Source of the DNA: a virus
Length of the DNA stretch: 33,046 nucleotides
Strand: one strand, 5' to 3'
Virus record (IMG/VR): IMGVR_UViG_3300043398_000271
Location: 1 to 33,046 of that record
Both the position numbers and the translations under genes were made by a program. Positions 22,677 to 29,693 of the stretch are shown piece by piece. The notes below the pieces were generated by a model that ran no database searches, was not told the DNA's origin, and was given only the letters and a program-made list of their open reading frames with translations. Within the stretch, counting starts at the first letter, position 1. Each line of letters opens with the position of its first letter.

Positions 22677-23321
22677 GCGCTTCGGAGAGGGCCGCGGAGA
22701 TCGTGATCTCGACGTCCTCCGCGACGTCGAGCGCAAGGTGCGCCGCCGCGACGTCCGCCATGGTCCATTCGGTCTGGATCTCGATCAGGCCCGACGAGAT
22801 CCGAGGCGAGAGGACGAGCCTCCAGAGCATCGTGTCGATCTCCGGCAGATCGAGCGCCTCGAGGGCGCGCCTTACCCGGCCGGAGTCTCGTCCCTGCGGG
22901 CGGGCGCGATCAGCGCGCCCAGCGATGCGAAAAAAGGGCCGTAGTTGACCTCCACGCACGCGCGAAGCCAGAGGAAAAACCGCGCGAAGTGTGGCCCGGC
23001 GAAGGCCTCCTCTCGGGCCGATGCCTCGGAGAGGAAGGGCGCCCGCTTCGGTGCGAACATGGCCCGGCTCGACTCCCCGAAAGCCTCTGTCAGGGCCTCG
23101 AGGGTCGCGTCGTCGAGGCGCTCGATCGCCGCGAGGGCCGCGCGCCGGAGCGCGTCAGGGGATCCGAGGCTCTCGAGCGATTTCGCTCCCGCGAGCATTT
23201 CGACGAGCGCTGGCCCGAGGGCGCGCGCCAGGACGACGAACGTCCGACGCTGGGCCTCGAATCCGAGGGGGGTGATCTCGATCGCGAGTCCGGCGATCTC
23301 GCGCCGTTCGGGGGTTCTCAT
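22672..23321 (-). CDS. Tail assembly chaperone, -1 frameshift fusion (G-T type)
   Basis: If ribosomes slip -1 at 22929-22938, the first 131 residues of the short chaperone are joined to 85 new residues (R-I-A-G-R-A-D ... L-W-R-L-V-L-S-P-R ... W-T-M-A-D-V-A-A-A-H-L-A-L). This gives 216 aa in total. The fused frame ends at 22672, ten bases before the tape measure start, and fills a gap that would otherwise be non-coding. A GT fusion made by programmed slippage is conserved in tail assembly of many phages (lambda G/GT is the model). Confidence 0.7.
22872..23321 (-). CDS. Tail assembly chaperone, short product
   Basis: This encodes 149 aa from ATG 23321. It has I-A-G-L-A-I-E-I-T-P-L-G-F-E-A-Q-R-R-T-F-V-V-L. 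A helical Ala/Leu-rich region and a C-terminal F-L-W-L-R-A-C-V-E-V-N-Y-G-P-F-F follow. This matches Mu-like tail assembly chaperones, which bind the tape measure before tube assembly. The frame stops at 22872. A slippery site sits about 55 bases upstream of that stop. A GCTACGCT element lies 7 bases before the start codon, which is coupled to the gene upstream by ATGA. Confidence 0.75.
   Translation of the reverse strand: MRTPERREIAGLAIEITPLGFEAQRRTFVVLARALGPALVEMLAGAKSLESLGSPDALRRAALAAIERLDDATLEALTEAFGESSRAMFAPKRAPFLSEASAREEAFAGPHFARFFLWLRACVEVNYGPFFASLGALIAPARRDETPAG
22929..22938 (-). other. Programmed -1 frameshift site
   Basis: The - strand reads CCC-TTTTTT-C. In the short-chaperone frame the codons are GGC-CCT-TTT-TTC. 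Both C-CCT-TTT and T-TTT-TTC fit the canonical X-XXY-YYZ heptamer. No downstream pseudoknot was sought. Confidence 0.7.
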
Positions 23322-23647
23322 TCGGTCGAGCGTAGCAGGATCGCGACGTACTCCCGGAGAACGTGCCCGTGCGACGTCTCGATCTCCACGATCACGACAT
23401 CGTCCGCGCCGTCGACGGCTCCGTCCCCGCGCGCGTCGACCCACGCAACGGTTCGGGTGTCGTCGTACACGACCGGCGCCGGGCTCGCCGCGATCTCGAC
23501 CTCGGCGCCGTCTGTCCAGGTCGCCGTGTTGATCGTCACGGTCCCAGGGTCGAGCCCCAGATCCCGATCGAGCCCGGCGAGAACCCGTCGCCAGTCGATC
23601 GAGATCGTCGAAAGCTCACCCGGCCGGAACGTGAACGACGACGCCAC
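23318..23647 (-). CDS. Small phage tail-adaptor-like protein, unknown role
   Basis: This encodes 109 aa from GTG 23647; there is no ATG. It is beta-rich: I-S-I-D-W-R-R-V-L-A-G-L-D, I-N-T-A-T-W-T-D-G-A and V-A-W-V-D-A-R-G-D-G-A. It ends I-V-E-I-E-T-S-H-G-H-V-L-R-E-Y-V-A-I-L-L. The D-W strand and a final E/T-S-x-G-x-x-x-x-Y pattern resemble a small phage fibre- or tail-linked fold, but I do not recognise an exact family. It overlaps the chaperone start (ATGA). Confidence 0.6.
   Translation of the reverse strand: MASSFTFRPGELSTISIDWRRVLAGLDRDLGLDPGTVTINTATWTDGAEVEIAASPAPVVYDDTRTVAWVDARGDGAVDGADDVVIVEIETSHGHVLREYVAILLRSTE
23329..23336 (-). promoter_or_regulatory. GCTACGCT element, 7 nt before the chaperone ATG
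   Basis: This is an extended -10-like element in the 3' end of the preceding gene, positioned for a leaderless start. Confidence 0.4.
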
Positions 23648-23780
23648 CCCCGGAGTCTAGCACCGCGGCGCTCGCTCGCGCTTCCAGGACGCCCGCGGAG
23701 ACCCGGGCCGCCAGGTCCGCCCGGCCGCGCGCCTCGGGGGGCGTAGCGGGCCAGCGGGGCGCCGCGTCGACGGATCTCAC
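23616..23780 (-). CDS. Small ORF, 54 aa, overlapping
   Basis: The GTG at 23780 overlaps the TGA of the SGNH hydrolase (GTGA), so it would be coupled. The encoded protein is basic then Ala/Val/Gly-rich (M-R-S-V-D-A-A-P-R-W; V-H-V-P-A-G). Its third codon positions are GC-rich like real genes here. It overlaps the next gene by 32 bases. The family is not recognised. A non-coding spacer cannot be excluded. Confidence 0.45.
   Translation of the reverse strand: MRSVDAAPRWPATPPEARGRADLAARVSAGVLEARASAAVLDSGGGVVVHVPAG
23654..23661 (-). promoter_or_regulatory. GCTAGACT element, 6 nt before GTG 23647
   Basis: TGC-TAGACT as an extended -10, with 6 nt to the start. It lies inside the small upstream frame 23616-23780. 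Confidence 0.45.
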
Positions 23781-24484
23781 GGCCCTCCCGGGAGCGCCGC
23801 GAGCACCGCGCTGGCGATCGTGGACGCCATCGCCGAGTACCCGGGCGCGTCCGGGTGCATCCCGTCTGTCGACGTCGGAGCGCCCACGTCAATCAGATGC
23901 GCGCCGGCGGATAGCGCGAGCGCCGGCAGGAGCCCGTTCAGATCCTCGAAGATTTCGCGGCGGGCCCAGTGCGACGCGATCGTCGGGTTCTGCGGGACGA
24001 TCACGGTCCGAAGGAAGATCAGCGCCTGGGGGGCCCCGGCGCGCACCCACCCGATGACATCCGAGAGCGCCTCGATCGCCTGGGTCGCCGTGCGCCCCTG
24101 CGCGCCGTCCGGGAGCCCGCCGACGTCGTTGTGGCCGTAGCCGATCAGAACGAGGCGAGGATCGTAGGTCTCGCAGTCGGTCTGTACCGCGGAGGTTTGC
24201 TGGTACGCGCTGATCGCGTTGACTGCGCGATGCGCGCCGTACGCGTCCGAATAGGGACCAACGTACGTATGACCAACGCCCGCGGCGGTGAGCGCGGCAG
24301 AGAGCCCCGGGCGCCAGCCGCCGACGAATCCCTGCGCTCCGACCCCGGTCGAGTCGTCCGCGATCAGGATGCGGCCCGCGTATCGTACCCATGTCGCCAC
24401 GTCGTCACCGCCTCTTACGGTCGGAGATGCGCACCCTAATGCGCACGCCGCGAGACCGCCAACCAGCCGCCGCCTCGTGATCAT
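23777..24484 (-). CDS. SGNH/GDSL hydrolase with Tat-like and lipobox-like signal
   Basis: This encodes 235 aa from ATG 24484, sharing one base with the previous stop (TGATG). The first 20 residues combine a twin-arginine pattern (T-R-R-R-L-V) with a hydrophobic stretch ending A-L-G-C18, a possible lipoprotein site. SGNH blocks are visible: D43-D-S45-T-G, I-G-Y-G-H-N-D-V-G (block III, with G-H-N-D) and D207-G-M-H210-P. S45, D207 and H210 would form the triad. It is probably an esterase or deacetylase acting on a surface polymer outside the cytoplasm. A secreted hydrolase inside a tail operon is unusual. Confidence 0.75.
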   Translation of the reverse strand: MITRRRLVGGLAACALGCASPTVRGGDDVATWVRYAGRILIADDSTGVGAQGFVGGWRPGLSAALTAAGVGHTYVGPYSDAYGAHRAVNAISAYQQTSAVQTDCETYDPRLVLIGYGHNDVGGLPDGAQGRTATQAIEALSDVIGWVRAGAPQALIFLRTVIVPQNPTIASHWARREIFEDLNGLLPALALSAGAHLIDVGAPTSTDGMHPDAPGYSAMASTIASAVLAALPGGP

Positions 24485-25242
24485 CACGGAACCTGCGTCA
24501 CCGCGACCGCGCCCGTCTCCGTGAGCGTCGCGGAACCGAGGCGCGGAACCCACGGTCCGTCTGCGGCGTCACGTGCGACGTAGCGCGTATCCTCGCCAGG
24601 CAGCGGCGGGAGCACGAGCCTCGACCCGCTCAACATGATCGCCGCCGCATCGGCCGCGACCTGTGGGAGCGTGATCGCGGTCGGCGACGTGCACAGGGAC
24701 ACGATCCCAACGTGCTGATTCGAGAATCCACCCGCGTGCGGGTAGCGACCGAGCGTGATCTTCTCCGCCGGGTTTCCCAGCGTCCCGGCGAAGGCGGTCC
24801 CCGTCCCCACCTCGGCGCCCCCGATCGCGAGGTGTACCAAAGACCCGTCCGCCCACGCATGGAGCACGAAAAGATCCCCGACGTCACCCGCCGTGAATAC
24901 GTGGCGCGGCGTCTCGACCCAGCCTGCGTTGCCCACGATCACGGAGATTGAATCGGTGGTGCCGTTGCCGGTCTGGATCCGCCAACCGCTTTGGGTGGCG
25001 GCGATATGCGCGGCGCAGATCCGCTGCGACGAGGCTGGAAGCGAGAGCAGCCGAGCGACGAGGCGGATCGTCGCGCGCGCGCTCGGCGCAGCCGCGGCGG
25101 GGCCCTGGTAGTAGTTGGCGTCGGACCAGCCCGACGCGTAGTAGAGCCGCTCGCGCATGTCCCTGCCGGGCTCCTCCGCGAGCCCCGGGACGTGGGCCGG
25201 CGCGAGCGGGGAGGGTAGGCTGCGGTGAAGGGTGGGCGGCAT
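24484..25242 (-). CDS. LamG/concanavalin-like structural protein
   Basis: This encodes 252 aa from ATG 25242. After a Pro-rich start comes a Gly-rich jelly-roll-like core: A-R-A-T-I-R-L-V-A-R-L-L-S-L, H-V-F-T-A-G-D-V-G-D-L-F-V and V-H-L-A-I-G-G-A-E-V-G-T-G. I-T-L-G-R-Y-P-H-A-G-G-F-S-N-Q-H-V-G and a helix A-A-D-A-A-A-I-M-L-S follow. This fits a LamG-type carbohydrate-binding fold. It probably decorates the virion. It is followed by the SGNH hydrolase, whose start shares the T/A of its stop. Confidence 0.6.
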   Translation of the reverse strand: MPPTLHRSLPSPLAPAHVPGLAEEPGRDMRERLYYASGWSDANYYQGPAAAAPSARATIRLVARLLSLPASSQRICAAHIAATQSGWRIQTGNGTTDSISVIVGNAGWVETPRHVFTAGDVGDLFVLHAWADGSLVHLAIGGAEVGTGTAFAGTLGNPAEKITLGRYPHAGGFSNQHVGIVSLCTSPTAITLPQVAADAAAIMLSGSRLVLPPLPGEDTRYVARDAADGPWVPRLGSATLTETGAVAVTQVP

Positions 25243-25257
25243 CGTAGCGCCCGCGGG

Positions 25258-25761
25258 CTAGGCCGCCGTGGCGGTCACGAGGAGCGAGCCGGGCGTGCCG
25301 GTCTCTCCGACCTCCGCGACGATGAACTGGAACCAGCGCGCGCCGGGGGCGCCCGCGAGCGACACGCCGACCGCCTGGCGGATCTCGTCACTCGCCGCGG
25401 TCGCCTCCCCCATCGGCTGCACGGCCAGCGCGCGCGTCAGCATGACGCCGGCCTGCGGGACGAGCGTGTAGTCCGCGCCGCTGGGGGCCGCGCCGGCGAT
25501 CGTGGTGGCCGTGACTACGCCGTCGATCGCGGGCAGGAAGTACCACGAATCGTCATCGGCCGCGGGCGTCTCCTCGGAGAACGACACCATGGGGAAGATC
25601 AGGGGGTAGCACCCCGCCGCGGCGGCGTCGTACGCCAGATGGAGACAGACCGCGCGCTTTTCGGCGACGGAAATGATGGCGTCGGAGCGGGAGTAGGCTC
25701 CGGAGGCCGCCAGCGCCTTTTCGGCGCCGGCGGTGTGAAACATCGGGGTGGGCGCAGCCAT
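25258..25761 (-). CDS. Hypothetical structural protein
   Basis: This encodes 167 aa from ATG 25761, three bases after the tube gene. It is Ala/Val-rich and beta-like, with A-I-D-G-V-V-T-A-T-T-I and a C-terminus W-F-Q-F-I-V-A-E-V-G-E-T-G-T-P-G. There are no charged catalytic clusters or signals. The family is not recognised. It lies between the tube and the LamG-like gene, so it may be a tail or decoration protein. Confidence 0.6.
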   Translation of the reverse strand: MAAPTPMFHTAGAEKALAASGAYSRSDAIISVAEKRAVCLHLAYDAAAAGCYPLIFPMVSFSEETPAADDDSWYFLPAIDGVVTATTIAGAAPSGADYTLVPQAGVMLTRALAVQPMGEATAASDEIRQAVGVSLAGAPGARWFQFIVAEVGETGTPGSLLVTATAA

Positions 25762-25764
25762 GGG

Positions 25765-26208
25765 CTACACCGCCGCCGCGGAGTCCGCGTTGGATCCGTG
25801 CGTCGCGTCGCCGTCGACGATCTCGAGCTTCCAGGTCCGCGTCCCGGCTTCGACGCCAAGCTCCAGATCGGGCTCCTGCGTGATGTAGGCGACGCCCTCG
25901 ACCACCGTGGTTCCGTTGCGGTCCTGGAGAAGGAACGAGCCGACGCCCTCCCCCGCCTCCGCCGCGACGTCCGCCGCGAGGATCGCGGAGAGCCGGTCGT
26001 TGACCTCGCTCGTCTGCATCGTCGAAAACTCGACCATGCGGCGCGAGTCGTGACGGCGCGTGCGGACGACCTCGCCGTCGACGCCGGCCTTGCTCGAGAA
26101 CCGCGGAGCGGCGGGAGTGACCTTGATCCAGGTGCCGTCCGCCAGCCCCCGGTTGAGGTTCACGCCCGCGAAGACCGCGGTGTACTTCCTGGGATCGTAG
26201 GTCTTCAA
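25765..26208 (-). CDS. Tail tube protein (DUF3277 family)
   Basis: This encodes 147 aa from TTG 26208, with a ggag Shine-Dalgarno about 9 bases upstream. The start Y-D-P-R-K-Y-T-A-V-F-A-G-V, the D-G-T-W-I-K-V-T strand and V-D-G-E-V-V-R-T-R-R-H-D-S match. So do T-M-Q-T-S-E-V-N-D-R-L and the late F-L-L-Q-D-R-N-G-T-T-V-V-E. Together they match DUF3277 tube proteins of Pam3/Mu-like contractile tails. It polymerises as the inner tube under the sheath encoded just before it. Confidence 0.85.
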   Translation of the reverse strand: MKTYDPRKYTAVFAGVNLNRGLADGTWIKVTPAAPRFSSKAGVDGEVVRTRRHDSRRMVEFSTMQTSEVNDRLSAILAADVAAEAGEGVGSFLLQDRNGTTVVEGVAYITQEPDLELGVEAGTRTWKLEIVDGDATHGSNADSAAAV

Positions 26209-26223
26209 GATGAACGCTCCGGA

Positions 26224-27543
26224 TCAGACGGTGACGGTACCCACGAGGTTGACCTGATGGATCGCGCCTGCGAGGCGCGCAGCGAATTCGAGCCCGCGAA
26301 GGATTCGGGCCGCGCGATCCGCGGTCTCCTGATCTGCGACGGCCGTGTGCGTGATCGTCCAGCCCGCGTCGATGATCCCGCGCTTCTGGGCCTCGCGAAG
26401 CACGCCCCGGAGGACCGCCTCGATCTGTCCGACGCCCGCCTCCGTGTAGGGGACCTTCGGCTCGTTCGCGAGAAGGGCGAAGATTGCCTCCGCCGCGCGC
26501 GCCTCGATCCAGGCGATCCCGAGGACGACGTCGATCCACTCTCCGCCGAAGGTCCTGCCCGGGCGCGTGATCGCAACCCGGGCCTCTTCCGTGTAGTGAT
26601 TCCCGTGGCTCGTCGTCGCGATGAACGATCGCTGCGTCGAGGTCAGGACATCGGCCCCGACGCCCTCGAGAGTCTTGAAGGCCCACGTCGCCGATCCCGG
26701 GTCGCGGGGGGCCATGTAGCCGACCCAGGCCGCCTCGAGGGCGCTCGAGCGCGCCTGGAGCGAGAAGAGGCCCGCGGCCGCGTCGTTCGCGAGGAGCGCG
26801 GTGTAGTCCGCACCCGCGCTGAATTCGCCGGAGACGAAGTCGGTCGGATCCCCGTAGCTCGGACCCGCGACATAGAAGCGCGCGTTTGCCGCGGCCCAGC
26901 GCGCGATCTTGTCCATGTTTTTCGGGCTCGCGGTGTCCGTGAGGACGAAGTAGAACTCCGGATCGATCACGAGCGCCGCGTCGAGCGCGTCGTCATAGCC
27001 CTGATCCGCCGTGGTCTCCCGAGCGTAGGCGGTAGGGAATTCGAAGTGCGCGACGCCGTTGCCGGAGGTCGGGACCGTGACCGTCAGGACCGGAGAAGCC
27101 GTCGCGACGCTGGACGCGCCGATCGCCGCCTCGATCGCGGTGTCGACCGCCGCGAGCGTCGTGGCGATGTTCGTGTTCCAGGCGACGTCGATCGCGGTCT
27201 CGGTTCCGTCCGGGGCCGTGACGGTGCCGGTAACGGCCTCGCCGGTCGGATGGGCGGCGAAGTCCAGGACGACGATCTGCGGGATCCCGGTCGGGGTTGG
27301 GAGCTTGCCGATCTTGATCGTGGTCGGGCGGATCTTCTGCGAGAACATCGCCGCCGCCGCAAGATACGGCCATTCGTGCGAGTCGAAGTCCTCCGCGACC
27401 TCCGAGAACGAGGTGTAGGACCGCACCTCGGAGCCGGCCCAGGCCGCGTGGTAGGCCATGATCAGCGGAACGCCGAAACCGCGCCGGGCTGGGTTGACCG
27501 TGCCGGCCTGGATCTGGACGTTGACGATCTCGGAAAGTGCCAT
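26224..27543 (-). CDS. Contractile tail sheath protein (DUF3383 family)
   Basis: This encodes 439 aa from ATG 27543. It has L-S-E-I-V-N-V-Q-I-Q-A-G-T-V-N-P-A-R-R-G-F-G-V-P, the conserved DUF3383 opening, and Y-T-S-F-S-E-V-A-E-D-F at residue 40. The centre has A-R-F-Y-V-A-G-P-S-Y-G-D-P. The C-terminal domain has W-A-F-K-T-L-E-G-V and the conserved helices A-E-A-I-F-A-L-L-A-N-E. It forms the outer contractile sheath. GCTATCCT lies 6 bases upstream of the ATG, without a good Shine-Dalgarno. Confidence 0.9.
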   Translation of the reverse strand: MALSEIVNVQIQAGTVNPARRGFGVPLIMAYHAAWAGSEVRSYTSFSEVAEDFDSHEWPYLAAAAMFSQKIRPTTIKIGKLPTPTGIPQIVVLDFAAHPTGEAVTGTVTAPDGTETAIDVAWNTNIATTLAAVDTAIEAAIGASSVATASPVLTVTVPTSGNGVAHFEFPTAYARETTADQGYDDALDAALVIDPEFYFVLTDTASPKNMDKIARWAAANARFYVAGPSYGDPTDFVSGEFSAGADYTALLANDAAAGLFSLQARSSALEAAWVGYMAPRDPGSATWAFKTLEGVGADVLTSTQRSFIATTSHGNHYTEEARVAITRPGRTFGGEWIDVVLGIAWIEARAAEAIFALLANEPKVPYTEAGVGQIEAVLRGVLREAQKRGIIDAGWTITHTAVADQETADRAARILRGLEFAARLAGAIHQVNLVGTVTV

Positions 27544-27547
27544 GGGG

Positions 27548-28063
27548 CTAGGATAGCACGCTTGACAGCGGGGCCGTCTCGATCCACGGGACCAGATCAC
27601 CGCGGACCTCGCGCGACGTGTTGAACGCGAGATCGAAGACCGCGACCGAGCGCGTATCGCCCGCGTCGCCGCGCGCCGGGGTCGTCAGTACCGGCCCGCA
27701 CGTCGCCGCGGATAGGTTCTCCTCCTCGAGGAGCGCGCGCACGTCGGAGCGCTCGAACCCGGCGACGATATCGTCCGCTAAATCCTCGCTCGCGAGTCCG
27801 AGATCGTGGGTATCTCCGTCGACGACGATCTGTAGTCTCACGACGCGAACGCCGTGGATCGTCTCCCGCAGATCCCCGGAGGGATCGCCGTCGTCGCGGA
27901 CGCGCGGTTCGTCCACCCCAAGGCGCCGGATCCCGAGCGCGCGGATCGAGACATTCGCGACGTCCGAGACCCAGCGCGATGTCCGATCGGCGATCCGGAC
28001 GTCGAGCGACGGGTTGGAGACCGCGAGGCGTACCGCCGCGATCAGTGTGCTGGACAGACTCAC
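27548..28063 (-). CDS. Neck terminator-like protein (gp12-like)
   Basis: This encodes 171 aa from GTG 28063, overlapping the previous TGA (GTGA). It has S-S-T-L-I-A-A-V-R-L-A-V-S-N and V-R-L-Q-I-V-V-D-G-D-T-H-D-L-G. A segment R-A-L-L-E-E-E-N-L-S-A-A-T-C-G-P-V-L follows, and it ends in V-A-V-F-D-L-A-F-N. This resembles the neck terminator family next to sheath genes, which caps the head-proximal tail. The order is exactly as in related phages, and the stop is at 27548, just before the sheath element. Confidence 0.65.
   Translation of the reverse strand: MSLSSTLIAAVRLAVSNPSLDVRIADRTSRWVSDVANVSIRALGIRRLGVDEPRVRDDGDPSGDLRETIHGVRVVRLQIVVDGDTHDLGLASEDLADDIVAGFERSDVRALLEEENLSAATCGPVLTTPARGDAGDTRSVAVFDLAFNTSREVRGDLVPWIETAPLSSVLS
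27550..27557 (-). promoter_or_regulatory. GCTATCCT element, 6 nt before the sheath ATG
   Basis: TGC-TATCCT as an extended -10, with 6 nt to the ATG. It lies at the 3' end of the neck terminator gene, whose stop TAG overlaps its last base. Confidence 0.5.
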
Positions 28064-28659
28064 GACACACCCCGCGACGCGATCGAGGGGTGCCGAAGCT
28101 CCGGCGCGTGGTTGTCGAGCCACTGGATCGCGACGCGCCCAGCGTGCGTCACGTAGCCCGAGCGCCGCACGGTCGGCGCGTGCGCGCGGAGGTGCCGCTC
28201 GCAGACCGCCAGATCGACGTCCTTGACATGGTAGGCGCCGAGCGCCGACGCGCGCGCCGCGAACCACCATCGCGCGATCTCGCCTCGGCGCCAGTGCTCC
28301 AATTCCATTTCCGCCGAAAGACATTCGGTCTCGGTCTCGGTCCTCCGCGCAGTCGATCCCGCGTAGTCGATCGCGCGCTCGAGAAGCGAGCGCCCCGCCC
28401 CCTGTAGCGCATGCTGGACCTCGTGCGTGAGGGCGACGATCTGTGCCCACCCGGACCACCCCGGAAGCGTCGGGCCGAGGGGCCTCGAGGTGTAGATCGT
28501 CCGACCGATCGTCACGCCGGACGGAGACATCCCGACGATCGAGAAGTAGGCGGAGAGCCACGCCGGGAACGGAGTCACGAAGCGGACGCCTATCTCCGCC
28601 TCGAGGTGCTCGGCGAACGCGCGGACGGTCTCCGCGGGGACGTCTCGATCTTCGATCAT
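28060..28659 (-). CDS. HExxH putative metallopeptidase-like protein
   Basis: This encodes 199 aa from ATG 28659, overlapping the lipoprotein stop (ATGA). Residues H79-E-V-Q-H83 in L-T-H-E-V-Q-H-A-L-Q are the zinc-peptidase motif. A possible third ligand lies in T-E-T-E-T-E-C-L-S-A-E-M-E-L-E. No signal peptide or membrane segment is present. It is placed between neck-region genes, so it may be a virion-associated or maturation protease, or a phage-encoded effector. Peptidase activity is not proven. It could also be a degenerate structural protein. Confidence 0.65.
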   Translation of the reverse strand: MIEDRDVPAETVRAFAEHLEAEIGVRFVTPFPAWLSAYFSIVGMSPSGVTIGRTIYTSRPLGPTLPGWSGWAQIVALTHEVQHALQGAGRSLLERAIDYAGSTARRTETETECLSAEMELEHWRRGEIARWWFAARASALGAYHVKDVDLAVCERHLRAHAPTVRRSGYVTHAGRVAIQWLDNHAPELRHPSIASRGVS

Positions 28660-28904
28660 CGCGCGATCTCCGCCGCGGGGAGACATGCGTTGATCTGCTC
28701 GCCGTCCTCGCGCGTCTCGCCGCACGTCCACTCGCCTCCGCTCGAGCGCGCGACATCCGCGCAGTCGAGCGCCACGAACCAACGACCCGACGAGTCGCAC
28801 AACTCGACGCGATCTCCCGAGCAACGCGTCGCGAGGACCGAGCACTCCGGCGCGCCGGCGGCGCCGCACCCGGAAAGGGCAAGCGCGAGGAGAAGGGCCC
28901 TCAC
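28656..28904 (-). CDS. Cys-rich lipoprotein
   Basis: This encodes 82 aa from GTG 28904, overlapping the neck gene stop (GTGA). The N-terminus is a lipoprotein signal, V-R-A-L-L-L-A-L-A-L-S-G-C13. Six further cysteines follow: C-S-V-L-A-T-R-C-S-G-D, V-E-L-C-D-S-S-G-R-W and A-L-D-C near the middle, then W-T-C-G and I-N-A-C near the end. Spacing resembles small Cys-rich secreted domains common in Myxococcota. It could be a superinfection-exclusion protein, an o-spanin or a surface-modification protein. A lipoprotein inside a neck-gene block is unusual. Confidence 0.7.
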   Translation of the reverse strand: MRALLLALALSGCGAAGAPECSVLATRCSGDRVELCDSSGRWFVALDCADVARSSGGEWTCGETREDGEQINACLPAAEIAR

Positions 28905-29353
28905 GAGACCACCCGCGTAGCGATCGAGGATCGGAATTGTCCCTTGTCGATCAGGGGCGTCGACGATCCCTTTTTCCGGATCGTCGACTCCGCATTTTCC
29001 GGATCGATCCCGTCCGCGATCCGTTGCTGGATCTGGCCCTGGATCCAGAGTCCGAGCCGGCCGAGGGCCTCCGCCTTCGTACGCTCGCCCGCGATCACCG
29101 CGCGCGACTCGATCCGCGTCCGCTCCGCCAGCGCGGGTCCGTTCGCCTCGATCCATTCGACAAGCCACGACCGCCGAGGCTGACCGATCCCGAATTCCGC
29201 CCAGGCCGCGACGTCTGCGACCGTGACGCCGTCGCCCTCCCCGCGCCTCGCCGCAATCCCGAGGATCCCGACCTCGACAGCGCGCGCGCGCTCCCGAAGG
29301 CGCGAGAGAAGCGCCGCAGCGCCCCTATCTACCGTCCGCACGCTCGTCGTCAT
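28901..29353 (-). CDS. Neck/tail completion protein (HK97 gp10-like)
   Basis: This encodes 150 aa from ATG 29353, overlapping the DUF4054 stop. It has V-G-I-L-G-I-A-A-R-R-G-E, A-W-A-E-F-G-I-G-Q-P-R-R-S-W-L and K-A-E-A-L-G-R-L-G-L-W-I-Q-G-Q-I. It ends S-T-P-L-I-D-K-G-Q-F-R-S-S-I. The E-F-G and T-P-L-I-D-x-G-x-x-x-x-S-I features mark the HK97 gp10-type neck family that joins head and tail. Confidence 0.75.
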   Translation of the reverse strand: MTTSVRTVDRGAAALLSRLRERARAVEVGILGIAARRGEGDGVTVADVAAWAEFGIGQPRRSWLVEWIEANGPALAERTRIESRAVIAGERTKAEALGRLGLWIQGQIQQRIADGIDPENAESTIRKKGSSTPLIDKGQFRSSIATRVVS

Positions 29354-29685
29354 GCGTCTCCGTACTCTGCGAGATCGGGGGCGTACGGGGCCGCTCCGGC
29401 GGTCCGGAAGCCCGACGCGACGATCGCCTCGAGGGTGCGACGCTCGCGCGAGTAGGGGCTCTCGCCTGGAGGCTCTCCCTTTCTCATCGCGCGCGCCGGA
29501 GACTCGAGCGCGAGAAGGTGCGCCGCGAGGTAGTAGACCCCCGCGTCTCGCGTCGTCTCGTCGGTCCAAACCTCCGCCGGCGTCCGAGCCTCCGCGATCG
29601 CGAGACGCGCGGAGATCATCGGCTCCGGCGTCCGGGCGAAGGTGTCCCCGAAAAACGAGCGGAACGCGGAGACCGTGATCGCCAT
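29350..29685 (-). CDS. DUF4054 head-tail connector protein
   Basis: This encodes 111 aa from ATG 29685. The start V-S-A-F-R-S-F-F-G-D-T-F, the E-P-M-I-S-A-R-L-A-I-A-E-A helix and D-A-G-V-Y-Y-L-A-A-H-L-L-A-L-E-S match DUF4054, a head-completion protein. It lies next after the capsid gene and its hairpin. GCTACCCT lies 8 bases upstream of the ATG, with no Shine-Dalgarno, so this gene may start a new transcript. Confidence 0.82.
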   Translation of the reverse strand: MAITVSAFRSFFGDTFARTPEPMISARLAIAEARTPAEVWTDETTRDAGVYYLAAHLLALESPARAMRKGEPPGESPYSRERRTLEAIVASGFRTAGAAPYAPDLAEYGDA

Positions 29686-29693
29686 AGATGATC

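Noticed and set aside
25225-27624. Long + strand open frame (799 aa)
   Set aside because: It lies antisense to sheath and tube genes with clear homology. It is Arg/Asp-rich low-complexity shadow.
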